A stretch of DNA of 52,840 nt from Patescibacteria group bacterium (GTDB lineage Bacteria > Patescibacteriota > Minisyncoccia > Minisyncoccales > RBG-13-36-15): assembly GCA_018609195.1 (NCBI GenBank), contig JAHCSE010000013.1, forward strand, positions 1-52,840, in the 5' to 3' direction. The stretch's first letter is position 1; each line of letters opens with the position of its first letter. Below are positions 45,807 through 52,840 of the stretch, piece after piece. The notes beneath the pieces are model-generated. The model had not been told where the DNA came from. It saw nothing but the letters and a program-made list of their open reading frames with translations, and did not search any database. A program made the translations under genes and the position numbers.

Positions 45807-47861
45807 TCATTTACGGACTTGCCATCCCAGTTCTTCTTCCAAATTTTTGATTATTTTATTATGAAGTCCTTCTATCTCTTTCGATGACAAGGTATGGTTT
45901 TCTGCCTGATAAATTATATGGAAGGCTAAGTTTTTTTTCCCTTCAGGCATCTCTTCTCCTTCATACATATCAAAAAGATCAACATCTCTGACCAAAAAGC
46001 CACCAGCTGTATTAATTTTATTTAAAACTTGTACCACTTTTACCCCTCTGGGAACCAAAACCGCCAAATCTCTGACAGCTGATGGATAACGAGAAAGGGG
46101 TCTGAATTCATGTTCTTCAGAAGATAGTCGAGATAACAATTCAAAATCAAGATCGAATAAAAAGATGGATACCTTAATTTTCAACTCAGTAAGTATTTTG
46201 GAGGAAATCCCTCCCAAAAAACCAATTTTTGTATGATCTATTTTGATTTCAGCTGTTTTTTTTGATTGCCAAATTGAAATTCTTGACCCCTTAGGTGTCG
46301 GCTGATACGCATCATACCAGATGTTACTAATTCCCATTTTGTTTAATAAGGAATCGATCGTTCCTTTTAATTGAGAAAAGGCCTCACTTTCAGATACAGC
46401 TTCTTTTTTGGCAACGAGACCTGTGAGCATTCTTTTTTCTTTCATTTTCGATTTTCGATAAATCTTTCCCAATTCAAAAATTCTCATTTCATCAAAGTAT
46501 CTTAAATTATCCCTGACATTTTTTAATAAATTCGGAGTCAAACTTGGCCTTAAATATTTTTGCTCTTCACTTACTGGATTTTCTATCTCAATTAAATCTT
46601 TATCTTTATAACCCAGAATTTTGCTCAATTTTTCTCCAATAAATGAATAGTTATACACTTCGGAAAATCCAGCTTCTCTGAGAGAAGTTTTCGCCAGTTC
46701 TTGCCAGAAAGAAGCGAAATTCCTTTTTGAGGGAATTAAAGAAATCTGAGGAAAGACAGCTGGAAGTTTGTTGTAACCTGAAACTCTGCCAATTTCTTCA
46801 ATTAAATCCTCAGGAAGAGAAATGTCTAATCTCCAGGTTGGAATCTCAACTAAAACTTCGTTAACTTTCGGAGATCCGACCTCCGAAAGTCGGAAGTCGA
46901 GTTTTCTTAAAATATTTTTTATTTCTCGAGGGGATATCCTTATTCCTAACAACCTCTCGACATAATCTAAATTCAATCTAATCATTTTGGGCAAAGTTTT
47001 TTTTGCATAGAAATCAACTAACCCTTGGGCTATTTTTCCTCCAACTATTTTTTGTATTAAATGAGCTACTCTGTTTACTGCAGTTTCCGTTACATTTGGG
47101 TCAATTCCATGCTCAAACCGTAAAGAGGCATCAGTTTTCAGATTTAATTTTTGAGAACCTCGGCGGATAACTTTTTGGTTAAAGTTGGCAGATTCAACAA
47201 CAATTGTATTTGTTTTTTTATCGATCTCAGCTGATACTCCTCCTTTGATTCCAGCAATAGCCAATGGTTCTTTCAAGTCAGCAATTACTAAAATATCTTT
47301 ATCTAAATCATATTTCTCTCTATCTAATGTAGTAATTTTCTCACCTTTTTTGGCAAATCTGACAATAATTTTTTTGCTCTCTAATTTCTCACCGTCAAAG
47401 GCATGAAGCGGCTGGCCGGTTTCCAGCATCACATAATTTGTAATATCAACAATATTATTAATGGGGCGCAAGCCACAAACGATCAGTCTTTCTTGAATCC
47501 ATTTTGGCGAAGGTGAAACCTTAATACCTGTAATTACTCGAGCTGTATATCGAGGGCAAGCTTCCCTATTTTTCACTTCTACCTTTATAAAATCCTTAGT
47601 TTTGTATCTGGTAGCTTGTATTTTGTATTTTGGGGTTTGAAATTTGGAATTGGTTATGGCTGCTATCTCTCTAGCAATGCCTATATGTGAGAAACAATCC
47701 GGTCCCCTATTTGGCAAAACATCAATATCTAAAATAAAATCTCCTTTACTTTTTATCACTTCTTTCATTTCAAAGCTATGCATAGTTAAAATTTCTGCCA
47801 ATTTCTCAGGCTTTGGAATTTTTGATAAGTATTCTTTGAGCCAGTTATAAGAAAATTTCAT
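45807..47861 (-). CDS. pheT: Phenylalanyl-tRNA synthetase beta subunit, short form
   Basis: 684 residues, against about 795 in E. coli. MKFSYNWLKEYLSKIPKPEK passes straight to LDIDVLPNRGPDCFSHIGIA, so the EMAPII-like tRNA-binding domain normally inserted near residue 40 is missing. B3/B4 domain, B5 (RISPREIKNILRKL) and the C-terminal ferredoxin-like anticodon domain (SRYPSAVRDLAVLVPRGV) are present. Two repeat-derived insertions occur: KFQTPKYKIQATRYKTKD (residues 73-90) and LSEVGSPK (about 324-333, palindrome 46864-46890). Confidence 0.95.
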   Translation of the reverse strand: MKFSYNWLKEYLSKIPKPEKLAEILTMHSFEMKEVIKSKGDFILDIDVLPNRGPDCFSHIGIAREIAAITNSKFQTPKYKIQATRYKTKDFIKVEVKNREACPRYTARVITGIKVSPSPKWIQERLIVCGLRPINNIVDITNYVMLETGQPLHAFDGEKLESKKIIVRFAKKGEKITTLDREKYDLDKDILVIADLKEPLAIAGIKGGVSAEIDKKTNTIVVESANFNQKVIRRGSQKLNLKTDASLRFEHGIDPNVTETAVNRVAHLIQKIVGGKIAQGLVDFYAKKTLPKMIRLNLDYVERLLGIRISPREIKNILRKLDFRLSEVGSPKVNEVLVEIPTWRLDISLPEDLIEEIGRVSGYNKLPAVFPQISLIPSKRNFASFWQELAKTSLREAGFSEVYNYSFIGEKLSKILGYKDKDLIEIENPVSEEQKYLRPSLTPNLLKNVRDNLRYFDEMRIFELGKIYRKSKMKEKRMLTGLVAKKEAVSESEAFSQLKGTIDSLLNKMGISNIWYDAYQPTPKGSRISIWQSKKTAEIKIDHTKIGFLGGISSKILTELKIKVSIFLFDLDFELLSRLSSEEHEFRPLSRYPSAVRDLAVLVPRGVKVVQVLNKINTAGGFLVRDVDLFDMYEGEEMPEGKKNLAFHIIYQAENHTLSSKEIEGLHNKIIKNLEEELGWQVRK

Positions 47862-47876
47862 AAACGCGATACCAAT

Positions 47877-47945
47877 AACGAATTACGAATAGTTACGAAT
47901 ATACGAATTGCGCAGAAAGTATCGTGCTACGTAGCACGATACTTT
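47877..47945. repeat. ACGAAT repeats and a perfect 30-bp palindrome
   Basis: Four ACGAAT/TACGAAT units at 47877-47910, then AAAGTATCGTGCTAC/GTAGCACGATACTTT (47916-47945), a perfect palindrome with 15-bp arms. Lies between pheT and the NIF3 gene. Could terminate the NIF3 transcript on the minus strand, though the T-run is short. Confidence 0.8.
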
Positions 47946-47968
47946 TGGAATTTTCTTTTGTTGACGGG

Positions 47969-48913
47969 TTAAATTCGCTTCACTCGAATTAGTCCTGAGC
48001 AAGGTAAAATCTCAATTCCGTTTTTTTCTAATTCATCCAAAAACAGATTCAGGCCAATGGAATCTGAAGACATATGGCCAGCAATAACCACATTGATGTG
48101 GGCTTTCTCAGCTTCTTCCCGATGTTTTTCTGATATATGCATACCAATAACTGTTCCTGCTCCTACCTGAGCTAATTTCTCATAAATTTCAGCTGCTCCC
48201 TCAGTTCCCCCTGTAATTTCAGTTAAAACAATTTTCCCTACTCTGTTTTCTTCAGAGCCAACAAAAATTCTGGGACCGGCTCCGATTTGAATAGCCTCTT
48301 TGTATTCTGGGATTTCTCGAAGAGATTGAATTATTTCTCCCAAGGTTTGGGGATTATCTTTTTTTAATTTTTCTTCAATAAACCTCGCTACTAAATTATC
48401 GGAAGCGGTGTGGATACACAAAAAAGGAATATTTAAGATTTTAGCCATATCCACTGCTCGGTTATGATTAGCAGGGGCAATTCCCCTGGCCACTTCCTCA
48501 ATTCTCTTTTTCAACAAACTTTCTGCAATATTGACTGGCACACCATATTGAGCCAACATATCAATCTGGAGCTGCATAACATCATCTAAACCTGCTAAGG
48601 CTTTTCCCCTGGGATGATGGGATATTACCAAATCAATATCCCCCAGCTCTTTTGCCAACAAAATTTCTTCCCCATCAATATCAATACCTGCCAAAATCTT
48701 CTTAATTTCTTTTTCTGGATCCCCAAATAAAATTCGAGTATCGGAAAAGGGAATAGTTAATCTCTCTTTGTCAAAATCTTCTTTTTGATTTGCATCCATT
48801 TTTTCATATTTTTCTTTCACTCTTCTCAAAAGTTTTTCAATCCCTTCTTTTCCCCGAAAATCAGCTTCAATCCCTTTGTTAATTGCCAAATTGTAAATTT
48901 CTTTTATGGTCAT
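47969..48913 (-). CDS. NIF3/DUF34-family metal-binding protein
   Basis: 314 residues. The family signature DIDLVISHHPRGKALAGL and, near the end, NVVIAGHMSSDSIGLNLFLDELE contribute the dinuclear metal-site histidines and acids. NIF3-like proteins are conserved but their reaction is unsettled (GTP cyclohydrolase-like and metal-chaperone roles have been proposed). Located between pheS and pheT on the same strand, an unusual interruption of that pair. Confidence 0.85.
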   Translation of the reverse strand: MTIKEIYNLAINKGIEADFRGKEGIEKLLRRVKEKYEKMDANQKEDFDKERLTIPFSDTRILFGDPEKEIKKILAGIDIDGEEILLAKELGDIDLVISHHPRGKALAGLDDVMQLQIDMLAQYGVPVNIAESLLKKRIEEVARGIAPANHNRAVDMAKILNIPFLCIHTASDNLVARFIEEKLKKDNPQTLGEIIQSLREIPEYKEAIQIGAGPRIFVGSEENRVGKIVLTEITGGTEGAAEIYEKLAQVGAGTVIGMHISEKHREEAEKAHINVVIAGHMSSDSIGLNLFLDELEKNGIEILPCSGLIRVKRI

Positions 48914-48953
48914 TTTGAAGTTAAAATTGGTTCAAAAATCTTAAATCGCCTGA

Positions 48954-48982
48954 ACCCCGCACCAGAGCAAAGCACGGTGCGG
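48954..48982. repeat. CCCCGCACC..GGTGCGGGG hairpin
   Basis: Nine-base perfect arms with an 11-base loop between pheS and the NIF3 gene, similar to the hairpin at 733-759. Confidence 0.78.
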
Positions 48983-49003
48983 GGCAAGTAAAACAGTCTT
49001 ATC

Positions 49004-50053
49004 TCAAAACTGTTGTAAAAACCTAAGGTCTCCGCTATAAAACAATCTGATGTCATTGATTTTATATTTCATCATGGCTAACCTATCTAAACCCATTCCA
49101 AAGGCAAAGCCTTGCCAATTTTTGGGATTTAAACCTACTGCTTTGTACACATTCGGATGGACCATTCCAGCTCCCATCATCTCCATCCAACCAGTTTGGG
49201 AACAAGCAGAACATCCTTTTCCTTGACAATTTAAACAGCTCATATCTACTTCAAAAGAAGGTTCGGTAAAAGGAAAATAGCTTGGGCGGATGCGAATTTT
49301 TATTTGCTTCCCTCCGCCTTCGCGTGAAGCTTCGGCGGATTCAGAAAAAAATCTCTGAAAAAATTCTTGAATGATGGCTCTGAAATTAGCTGCTGAAACC
49401 TTTTTATCAATCATTAATCCTTCAACTTGATAAAAATTTACTTCGTGGGAGGCATCGGTTGCTTCATGGCGAAAAGTTCTTCCTGGCGCAATGATTCTCA
49501 AAGGAGGATTATTTTTTTCCATATAGCGAATCTGGACTGGTGAAGTCTGAGTTCTTAAGAGTAATTCACTATCTTTTAGCCAAAGCGTATTCCAGGCGTC
49601 GCGGGCCGGATGATCTTTCGGAATGTTTAAAGCATCAAAATTATACCACTCGGTCTCAATTTCCGGCCCCTCTACAACTGAAAATCCCAATGACTGAAAA
49701 ATTTCCTCAACTTTTTTCTGAACTTGAGTTAAAGGATGTAAATGACCAAAAAGAGGTCTTTTCCCAGGAATGGTAATATCGATAACCCCTGTCTCCTCGG
49801 CAGATGCGCTAATATCGCGCATTTTTTTCGCTCTCGTCTCTATCTTTTGTTTAATAAAATTTTTAAGCAAATTTGCCTCCTTTCCTACTTTCACTCTCTT
49901 TTCTTTTCTTAGGTTTTTGATTTTACTTAAAATCTGGGTAATCTTCCCGCGCTTCCCTAGATATTTTTTGAAAATAGTATCAAGTTCTTTTAAATCTCTT
50001 GTTTTCGTTATCTCCTCTTGAGCTTGTTTTTTCAGTGATTTTAAACTCGCCAT
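49004..50053 (-). CDS. pheS: Phenylalanyl-tRNA synthetase alpha subunit
   Basis: 349 residues. N-terminal coiled coil, then class II core: HPLTQVQKKVEEIFQSLGF, LRTQTSPVQIRYMEK, APGRTFRHEATDASHEVNFY, FTEPSFEVDMSC and GFAFGMGLDRLAMMKY (motif 3). A Cys-rich loop CLNCQGKGCSACSQTGW binds zinc as in many CPR and Gram-positive enzymes. Between FFQRFF and KIRIRPSYFP the extra SESAEASREGGGKQ is partly encoded by palindrome 49313-49339, an in-frame insertion. Confidence 0.96.
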   Translation of the reverse strand: MASLKSLKKQAQEEITKTRDLKELDTIFKKYLGKRGKITQILSKIKNLRKEKRVKVGKEANLLKNFIKQKIETRAKKMRDISASAEETGVIDITIPGKRPLFGHLHPLTQVQKKVEEIFQSLGFSVVEGPEIETEWYNFDALNIPKDHPARDAWNTLWLKDSELLLRTQTSPVQIRYMEKNNPPLRIIAPGRTFRHEATDASHEVNFYQVEGLMIDKKVSAANFRAIIQEFFQRFFSESAEASREGGGKQIKIRIRPSYFPFTEPSFEVDMSCLNCQGKGCSACSQTGWMEMMGAGMVHPNVYKAVGLNPKNWQGFAFGMGLDRLAMMKYKINDIRLFYSGDLRFLQQF

Positions 50054-50127
50054 AATAAAAAATAGCCGCAGCCTTATCTCTATTCTACCGCAAAATTAAG
50101 TTAAAATCAAGTGTTTTCTGTGGAAAA

Positions 50128-50162
50128 AACAAAACAAAAAAGTCGCTGAATCCAGCGACTTT
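50128..50162 (-). terminator. Terminator of pyrF-pyrE
   Basis: AAAGTCGCTG and CAGCGACTTT arms with a 4-base loop, then TTTTGTTTTG on the minus strand. Confidence 0.9.
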
Positions 50163-50170
50163 GAACCTTT

Positions 50171-50797
50171 TTACTTGGCTTTTGAAGCTAAGTACTCTCT
50201 TCCTTTACCAACTACGATATTAATCGGGACACCTTCTTTACAAAGAGGACATTTATCTTCGGAAAAAGCATCCATTTGCACATTGGTCAGGGCAAAAAGA
50301 ACCGGTACTCCTCCTACGTCTTCTGGAGTAATCTGGCCTCGATTACACAGCACCCCAACTCCAATGACTTTTCCATTAAGTCTTCTTACGGCTTCAACCA
50401 CTTTTCTTGCTGACCCGCCGGTAGTAGGAACATCTTCGACAACCAACACTTTCTTACCAGGAACCAGTTTGTCATATCCTCGTTTGAATATCCGCCTTTT
50501 ACCTTTTTCCTCTGCAAAAACAGCTAAAACTTCTTTCTGATCAGTGGAAAGACTATTGGCAATCCACTGAGCCAAAATTACACCACCTACTGCAGGTCCC
50601 GCCACTACATCAATATCCTCATCTCTAAAATGATCGGCAATGACCTGACAAAGTTTTGCAGTACGGATGGTGGAAGGATAGACTGCATCTTTATTTACGT
50701 AAGCTGAGCCGTGCATTCCAGAAGTGTAAACAATGTGGCTATTAGTAATAATGACTCCCATTTCTTCAAAAATTTCTAAGGCTTCTCTTTCTTCCAT
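50171..50797 (-). CDS. pyrE: Orotate phosphoribosyltransferase
   Basis: 208 residues from ATG 50795-50797, eight bases after AGGAGGTG. PRPP loop KVLVVEDVPTTGGSARKVVE, GPAVGGVILAQWIA and the dimer-arm region KRGYDKLVPGK are conserved. The C-terminal CPLCKEGVPINIVVGKG is shared with archaeal and Thermus-type OPRTs. Makes OMP from orotate and PRPP. Downstream of pyrF in one operon; only these last two steps of UMP synthesis are in the window, so the cell may salvage orotate or encode the rest elsewhere. Confidence 0.94.
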   Translation of the reverse strand: MEEREALEIFEEMGVIITNSHIVYTSGMHGSAYVNKDAVYPSTIRTAKLCQVIADHFRDEDIDVVAGPAVGGVILAQWIANSLSTDQKEVLAVFAEEKGKRRIFKRGYDKLVPGKKVLVVEDVPTTGGSARKVVEAVRRLNGKVIGVGVLCNRGQITPEDVGGVPVLFALTNVQMDAFSEDKCPLCKEGVPINIVVGKGREYLASKAK

Positions 50798-50849
50798 TTT
50801 CATTCACCTCCTGGGATTTGAAATAAGACTCCGATATCACAAGTCTCTC

Positions 50850-51635
50850 CTATATCGCAGCTGCAATCTCTTCAGCGATGAGCTTTGCTGCCTCTACTGG
50901 ACTGCTAATTTCTTCTGGCGGTTTAGTGATCGGCCTGCCAATCACTAAGTAATCTACCCCAGCTTTAATGGCTTCACCAGGAGTCATTACCCGTTTTTGA
51001 TCACCTACAGCTGCCCATTTTGGTCGAACACCAGGGGTAACAACCAGAAATTCTGGCTGACAATAGTTGCGAATAGCTCGAATTTCCTGGGGTGAGGAAA
51101 TCGCTCCAGCAAGACCATTCTCTTGGGCAAGCCAAGCAAGGTGTTTAATGGCGAGTCGTTCAATCCGATCTCGCTTCACTTGAACAAGCTCTTCAGGATC
51201 GGCAATATTGAGTTCGTCATAGATCCCTAACTCCACAAGGTCTCCGTAGTCGAGACTAGTTAAAATCGTCACCCCCAGAATAAGAGGGCACGACGTACCC
51301 TGAGTTTTGGAAATTTCTTCTGCCGCTTGCTGAGCTGCTTTCATCATCGCTGAACCACCGAGACAATGAACATTAAACATCTGTACATCAAGTCGAGTAA
51401 CCGCTCTTGCAGCCCCAGCTACTGTATTAGGAATGTCTTTAAACTTCCCGTCATAGAAAATCTTTCCACCAGCTTCCTGGATTGTCTGGACAACTTTGGG
51501 CGAGCCCTCACTAGTCAGAAGCTCAAGCCCCACTTTAAATAGGCCTACGTATGGATTAAGCTCCTCCACTAGCTTCAGTGCTTTATCCAGGCTATCTACA
51601 TCCAGTGCCACAATGATCCTGTCTTTTGCTTCCAT
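50850..51635 (-). CDS. pyrF: Orotidine-5'-phosphate decarboxylase
   Basis: 261 residues, TIM barrel. IIVALDVDSLDKALKLVEEL, FKVGLELLT, catalytic FYDGKFKDIPNTVAGA (DxKxxD), and VTPGVRPKWA with DYLVIGRPI, the phosphate-binding Arg. Decarboxylates OMP to UMP. Start after GAAAGGAGGACAAAAGAAA. Its leader has its own promoter and the AACTGAATA motif. Confidence 0.95.
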   Translation of the reverse strand: MEAKDRIIVALDVDSLDKALKLVEELNPYVGLFKVGLELLTSEGSPKVVQTIQEAGGKIFYDGKFKDIPNTVAGAARAVTRLDVQMFNVHCLGGSAMMKAAQQAAEEISKTQGTSCPLILGVTILTSLDYGDLVELGIYDELNIADPEELVQVKRDRIERLAIKHLAWLAQENGLAGAISSPQEIRAIRNYCQPEFLVVTPGVRPKWAAVGDQKRVMTPGEAIKAGVDYLVIGRPITKPPEEISSPVEAAKLIAEEIAAAI

Positions 51636-51730
51636 TTTCTTTTGTCCTCCTTTCAGAACTGTCTTCCCTATTCAGTTGTTAAGAAACAACCTCCTGTTGT
51701 TTTTCTACACAAATTAAAAAAGTCTGTCAA
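51636..51730 (-). promoter_or_regulatory. Promoter and leader of pyrF-pyrE
   Basis: TTGACA (51725-51730), 17-base spacer, TAGAAA (51702-51707). The leader has a hairpin AACAACAGGAGGTTGTT that sequesters an AGGAGG, followed by TTAACAACTGAATAGGG, the leader motif seen at 3.4, 23.9 and 26.45 kb. Confidence 0.7.
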
Positions 51731-51833
51731 GTAAAGATCTTTTTCATAAAACTTGACAATTTAGGATTTTTTAATCAATATAGATTTAGAGGGAAACATT
51801 GTTCTTAAACAATTTAATAAAGGAGGGAAGGTA

Positions 51834-52703
51834 ATGAAAGAACTGATTGAGGAGTTTCTCAGTTTTCTCAAGACCGAGCGAGCAGCAGCTGAGAATACGG
51901 TTTCAAGCTATAGAGGAGATTTAAGACAATTTTCAAGTTTTTGCAGTAATCAATCTTTGACAGCAGTGACTCCAGAAATCCTCCAGGATTATCAGAATTG
52001 GTTGAAAAGAAAAGGTTTTGTCAGCTCAACAATAGCTCGGAAATTCGCCAGCCTAAGATCTTTCTTTAATTATTTGACAGCAGAAGGAATAATAAAGGGA
52101 AATCCAGCAGAGAAGGTCGCTATCCCTCAAAATGATACCAGAACAATTTCTCGGCTGTTAACTAATGAAGAAATAAAAAGGCTTTTGGAAATTCCAGCTA
52201 AACTTTCTACCCCCAAAGCAATAAGAGATTTAGCGATATTAGAATTAATTCTGGGCACAGGAATTCGAGCAAACGAACTGGCATCTCTTAATGTAGAGAT
52301 GGTCAATCTAGATCCCGAGAATCCATATCTCTCAGTCGATAAAAAGGGCAAGGTGAGGAAAATTCCTATCCCTTCTCAGACAGCTGAAGATCTCCAGCAA
52401 TATTTAAAAGAGGTAAGGCCAGCCTTGGCTATTTACCACCCCAAGGCGCAGGCTCTCTTTCTGAATCAAAGCCGATGGCGATGGGGTGAAAGACTGACTC
52501 GCCAAGGTGTCTGGATAATAATTCGAGGGTGTGCTCGGGCAGCTGGGTTAGAAGGTAAGGTAACTCCTGAAACTTTAAGACATAGCTTTGCTGCTCGGCA
52601 ATTAGCTCTTGGAGTCTCTTTGAAAAAGCTCCAGGAATTACTTGGCCATACTTTTCCCTACACTACTTCCCTTTTACAGGAAAAACTCCAGGTTCATAGT
52701 TAG
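51834..52703 (+). CDS. Tyrosine recombinase (XerC/D-like) lacking the nucleophile
   Basis: 289 residues. SAM-like N-domain (FLSFLKTERAAAENTVSSYR) and catalytic domain with Arg in LGTGIRANELASL, Lys in VDKKGKVRKIPIP, and HxxR in TLRHSFAARQL, then LLGHTFPYTT. The active-site Tyr expected four residues later (TTxxY) is absent: the protein reads TTSLLQEKLQVHS and stops. Removing one T from CTTTTAC would give TTSLY, so a +1 frameshift or a small in-frame deletion is likely. Start after AGGAGGGAAGGTA. As it stands it should bind DNA but not cleave it. Confidence 0.85.
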   Translation: MKELIEEFLSFLKTERAAAENTVSSYRGDLRQFSSFCSNQSLTAVTPEILQDYQNWLKRKGFVSSTIARKFASLRSFFNYLTAEGIIKGNPAEKVAIPQNDTRTISRLLTNEEIKRLLEIPAKLSTPKAIRDLAILELILGTGIRANELASLNVEMVNLDPENPYLSVDKKGKVRKIPIPSQTAEDLQQYLKEVRPALAIYHPKAQALFLNQSRWRWGERLTRQGVWIIIRGCARAAGLEGKVTPETLRHSFAARQLALGVSLKKLQELLGHTFPYTTSLLQEKLQVHS

Positions 52704-52715
52704 GCCACTGAAGCC

Positions 52716-52745
52716 AAAGTGGCGGCCATTGCCGCCACTTTTTGT
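52716..52745 (+). terminator. Terminator of the tyrosine recombinase gene
   Basis: AAAGTGGCGGC and GCCGCCACTTT arms, 11 bp, 4-base loop, followed by TTGTTTTTAG. Confidence 0.92.
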
Positions 52746-52759
52746 TTTTAGAAAACTTG

Positions 52760-52834
52760 CGGACCCGATGGGATTTGAACCCACGATCTTCTCCGTGACA
52801 GGGAGACGTGTTAACCGGGCTACACTACGGGTCC
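52760..52834 (-). tRNA. trnD: tRNA-Asp (GUC)
   Basis: Acceptor GGACCCG/CGGGTCC, anticodon loop CTGTCAC giving GUC, T-loop GGTTCAAATCC, discriminator G. CCA is not encoded. Convergent with the recombinase gene. Confidence 0.97.
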
Positions 52835-52840
52835 ATTTAA

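Overview
The window looks like chromosome from a Candidate Phyla Radiation bacterium, most likely a Parcubacteria (Patescibacteria) lineage. The evidence is AT-rich DNA with strong AGGAGG ribosome sites, several short aminoacyl-tRNA synthetase and ribosomal-protein variants, a DUF5667 secreted protein, and no ribosomal protein L1 gene at either of its usual positions (after rplK or before rplJ). Loss of L1 is known for one Parcubacteria subgroup. The lineage call is inference.

Layout. 0-1 kb: end of an rplJ-rplL operon with its own promoter, an L10-leader-like attenuator and a palindromic insertion. 1-8.9 kb: a secreted beta-propeller/SGNH protein, a DJ-1/PfpI protein, mltG, pcm, a cytidine deaminase homologue, a methyltransferase and a tandem HD-domain protein. 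9-15.6 kb: greA, an operon of a HisC-like aminotransferase, an IMPase-family phosphatase and a PRTase/AsnC fusion regulator, a HisB homologue, gpsA and a kinase. 15.6-22.8 kb: def, tRNA-Trp, rpmG, tRNA-Thr, tRNA-Tyr, trmD, khpA, rpsP, rnc, nusB, rpmF and rnhB, interrupted between rpsP and khpA by a 1.7 kb module of tiny genes with repeated structured leaders and trailers. 22.8-26.5 kb: a glycosyltransferase and two GH130-family proteins, two of the three under duplicated promoters. 26.7-36.3 kb: dnaE, thrS, two envelope proteins and miaA. 36.4-43.4 kb: mraZ, gatB, a thymidylate-synthesis set (tmk, dUTPase-like, DHFR, thyA, dcd) and secE-nusG-rplK. 43.5-52.8 kb: gyrB, pheT, a NIF3-like protein, pheS, pyrE, pyrF, a tyrosine recombinase homologue and tRNA-Asp.

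Most unusual system. A palindromic element with conserved core blocks GGAAAACAG, a variable hairpin, and CGTTAGAAACCG occurs just after the stop codons of mltG, rpmG and gyrB. At all three sites (i) a second, mostly synonymously diverged copy of the same gene's 3' end lies beyond the element, and (ii) an inverted copy of the sequence where that duplication begins abuts or overlaps the intact stop codon. This resembles a miniature element that inserts into gene 3' ends and restores them, as prophage e14 does in icd, but without any coding capacity. At mltG two further units are nested inside a first. I know of no described family with this architecture.

Other themes. The classical tRNA-rpmG-secE-nusG-rplKAJL block is split into three pieces across the window. 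Many housekeeping genes carry short palindrome-derived peptide insertions similar in kind to Rickettsia palindromic elements. Several proteins have lost key catalytic residues: the cytidine deaminase homologue, the second HD domain, the dUTPase-like Dcd paralogue and the tyrosine recombinase.
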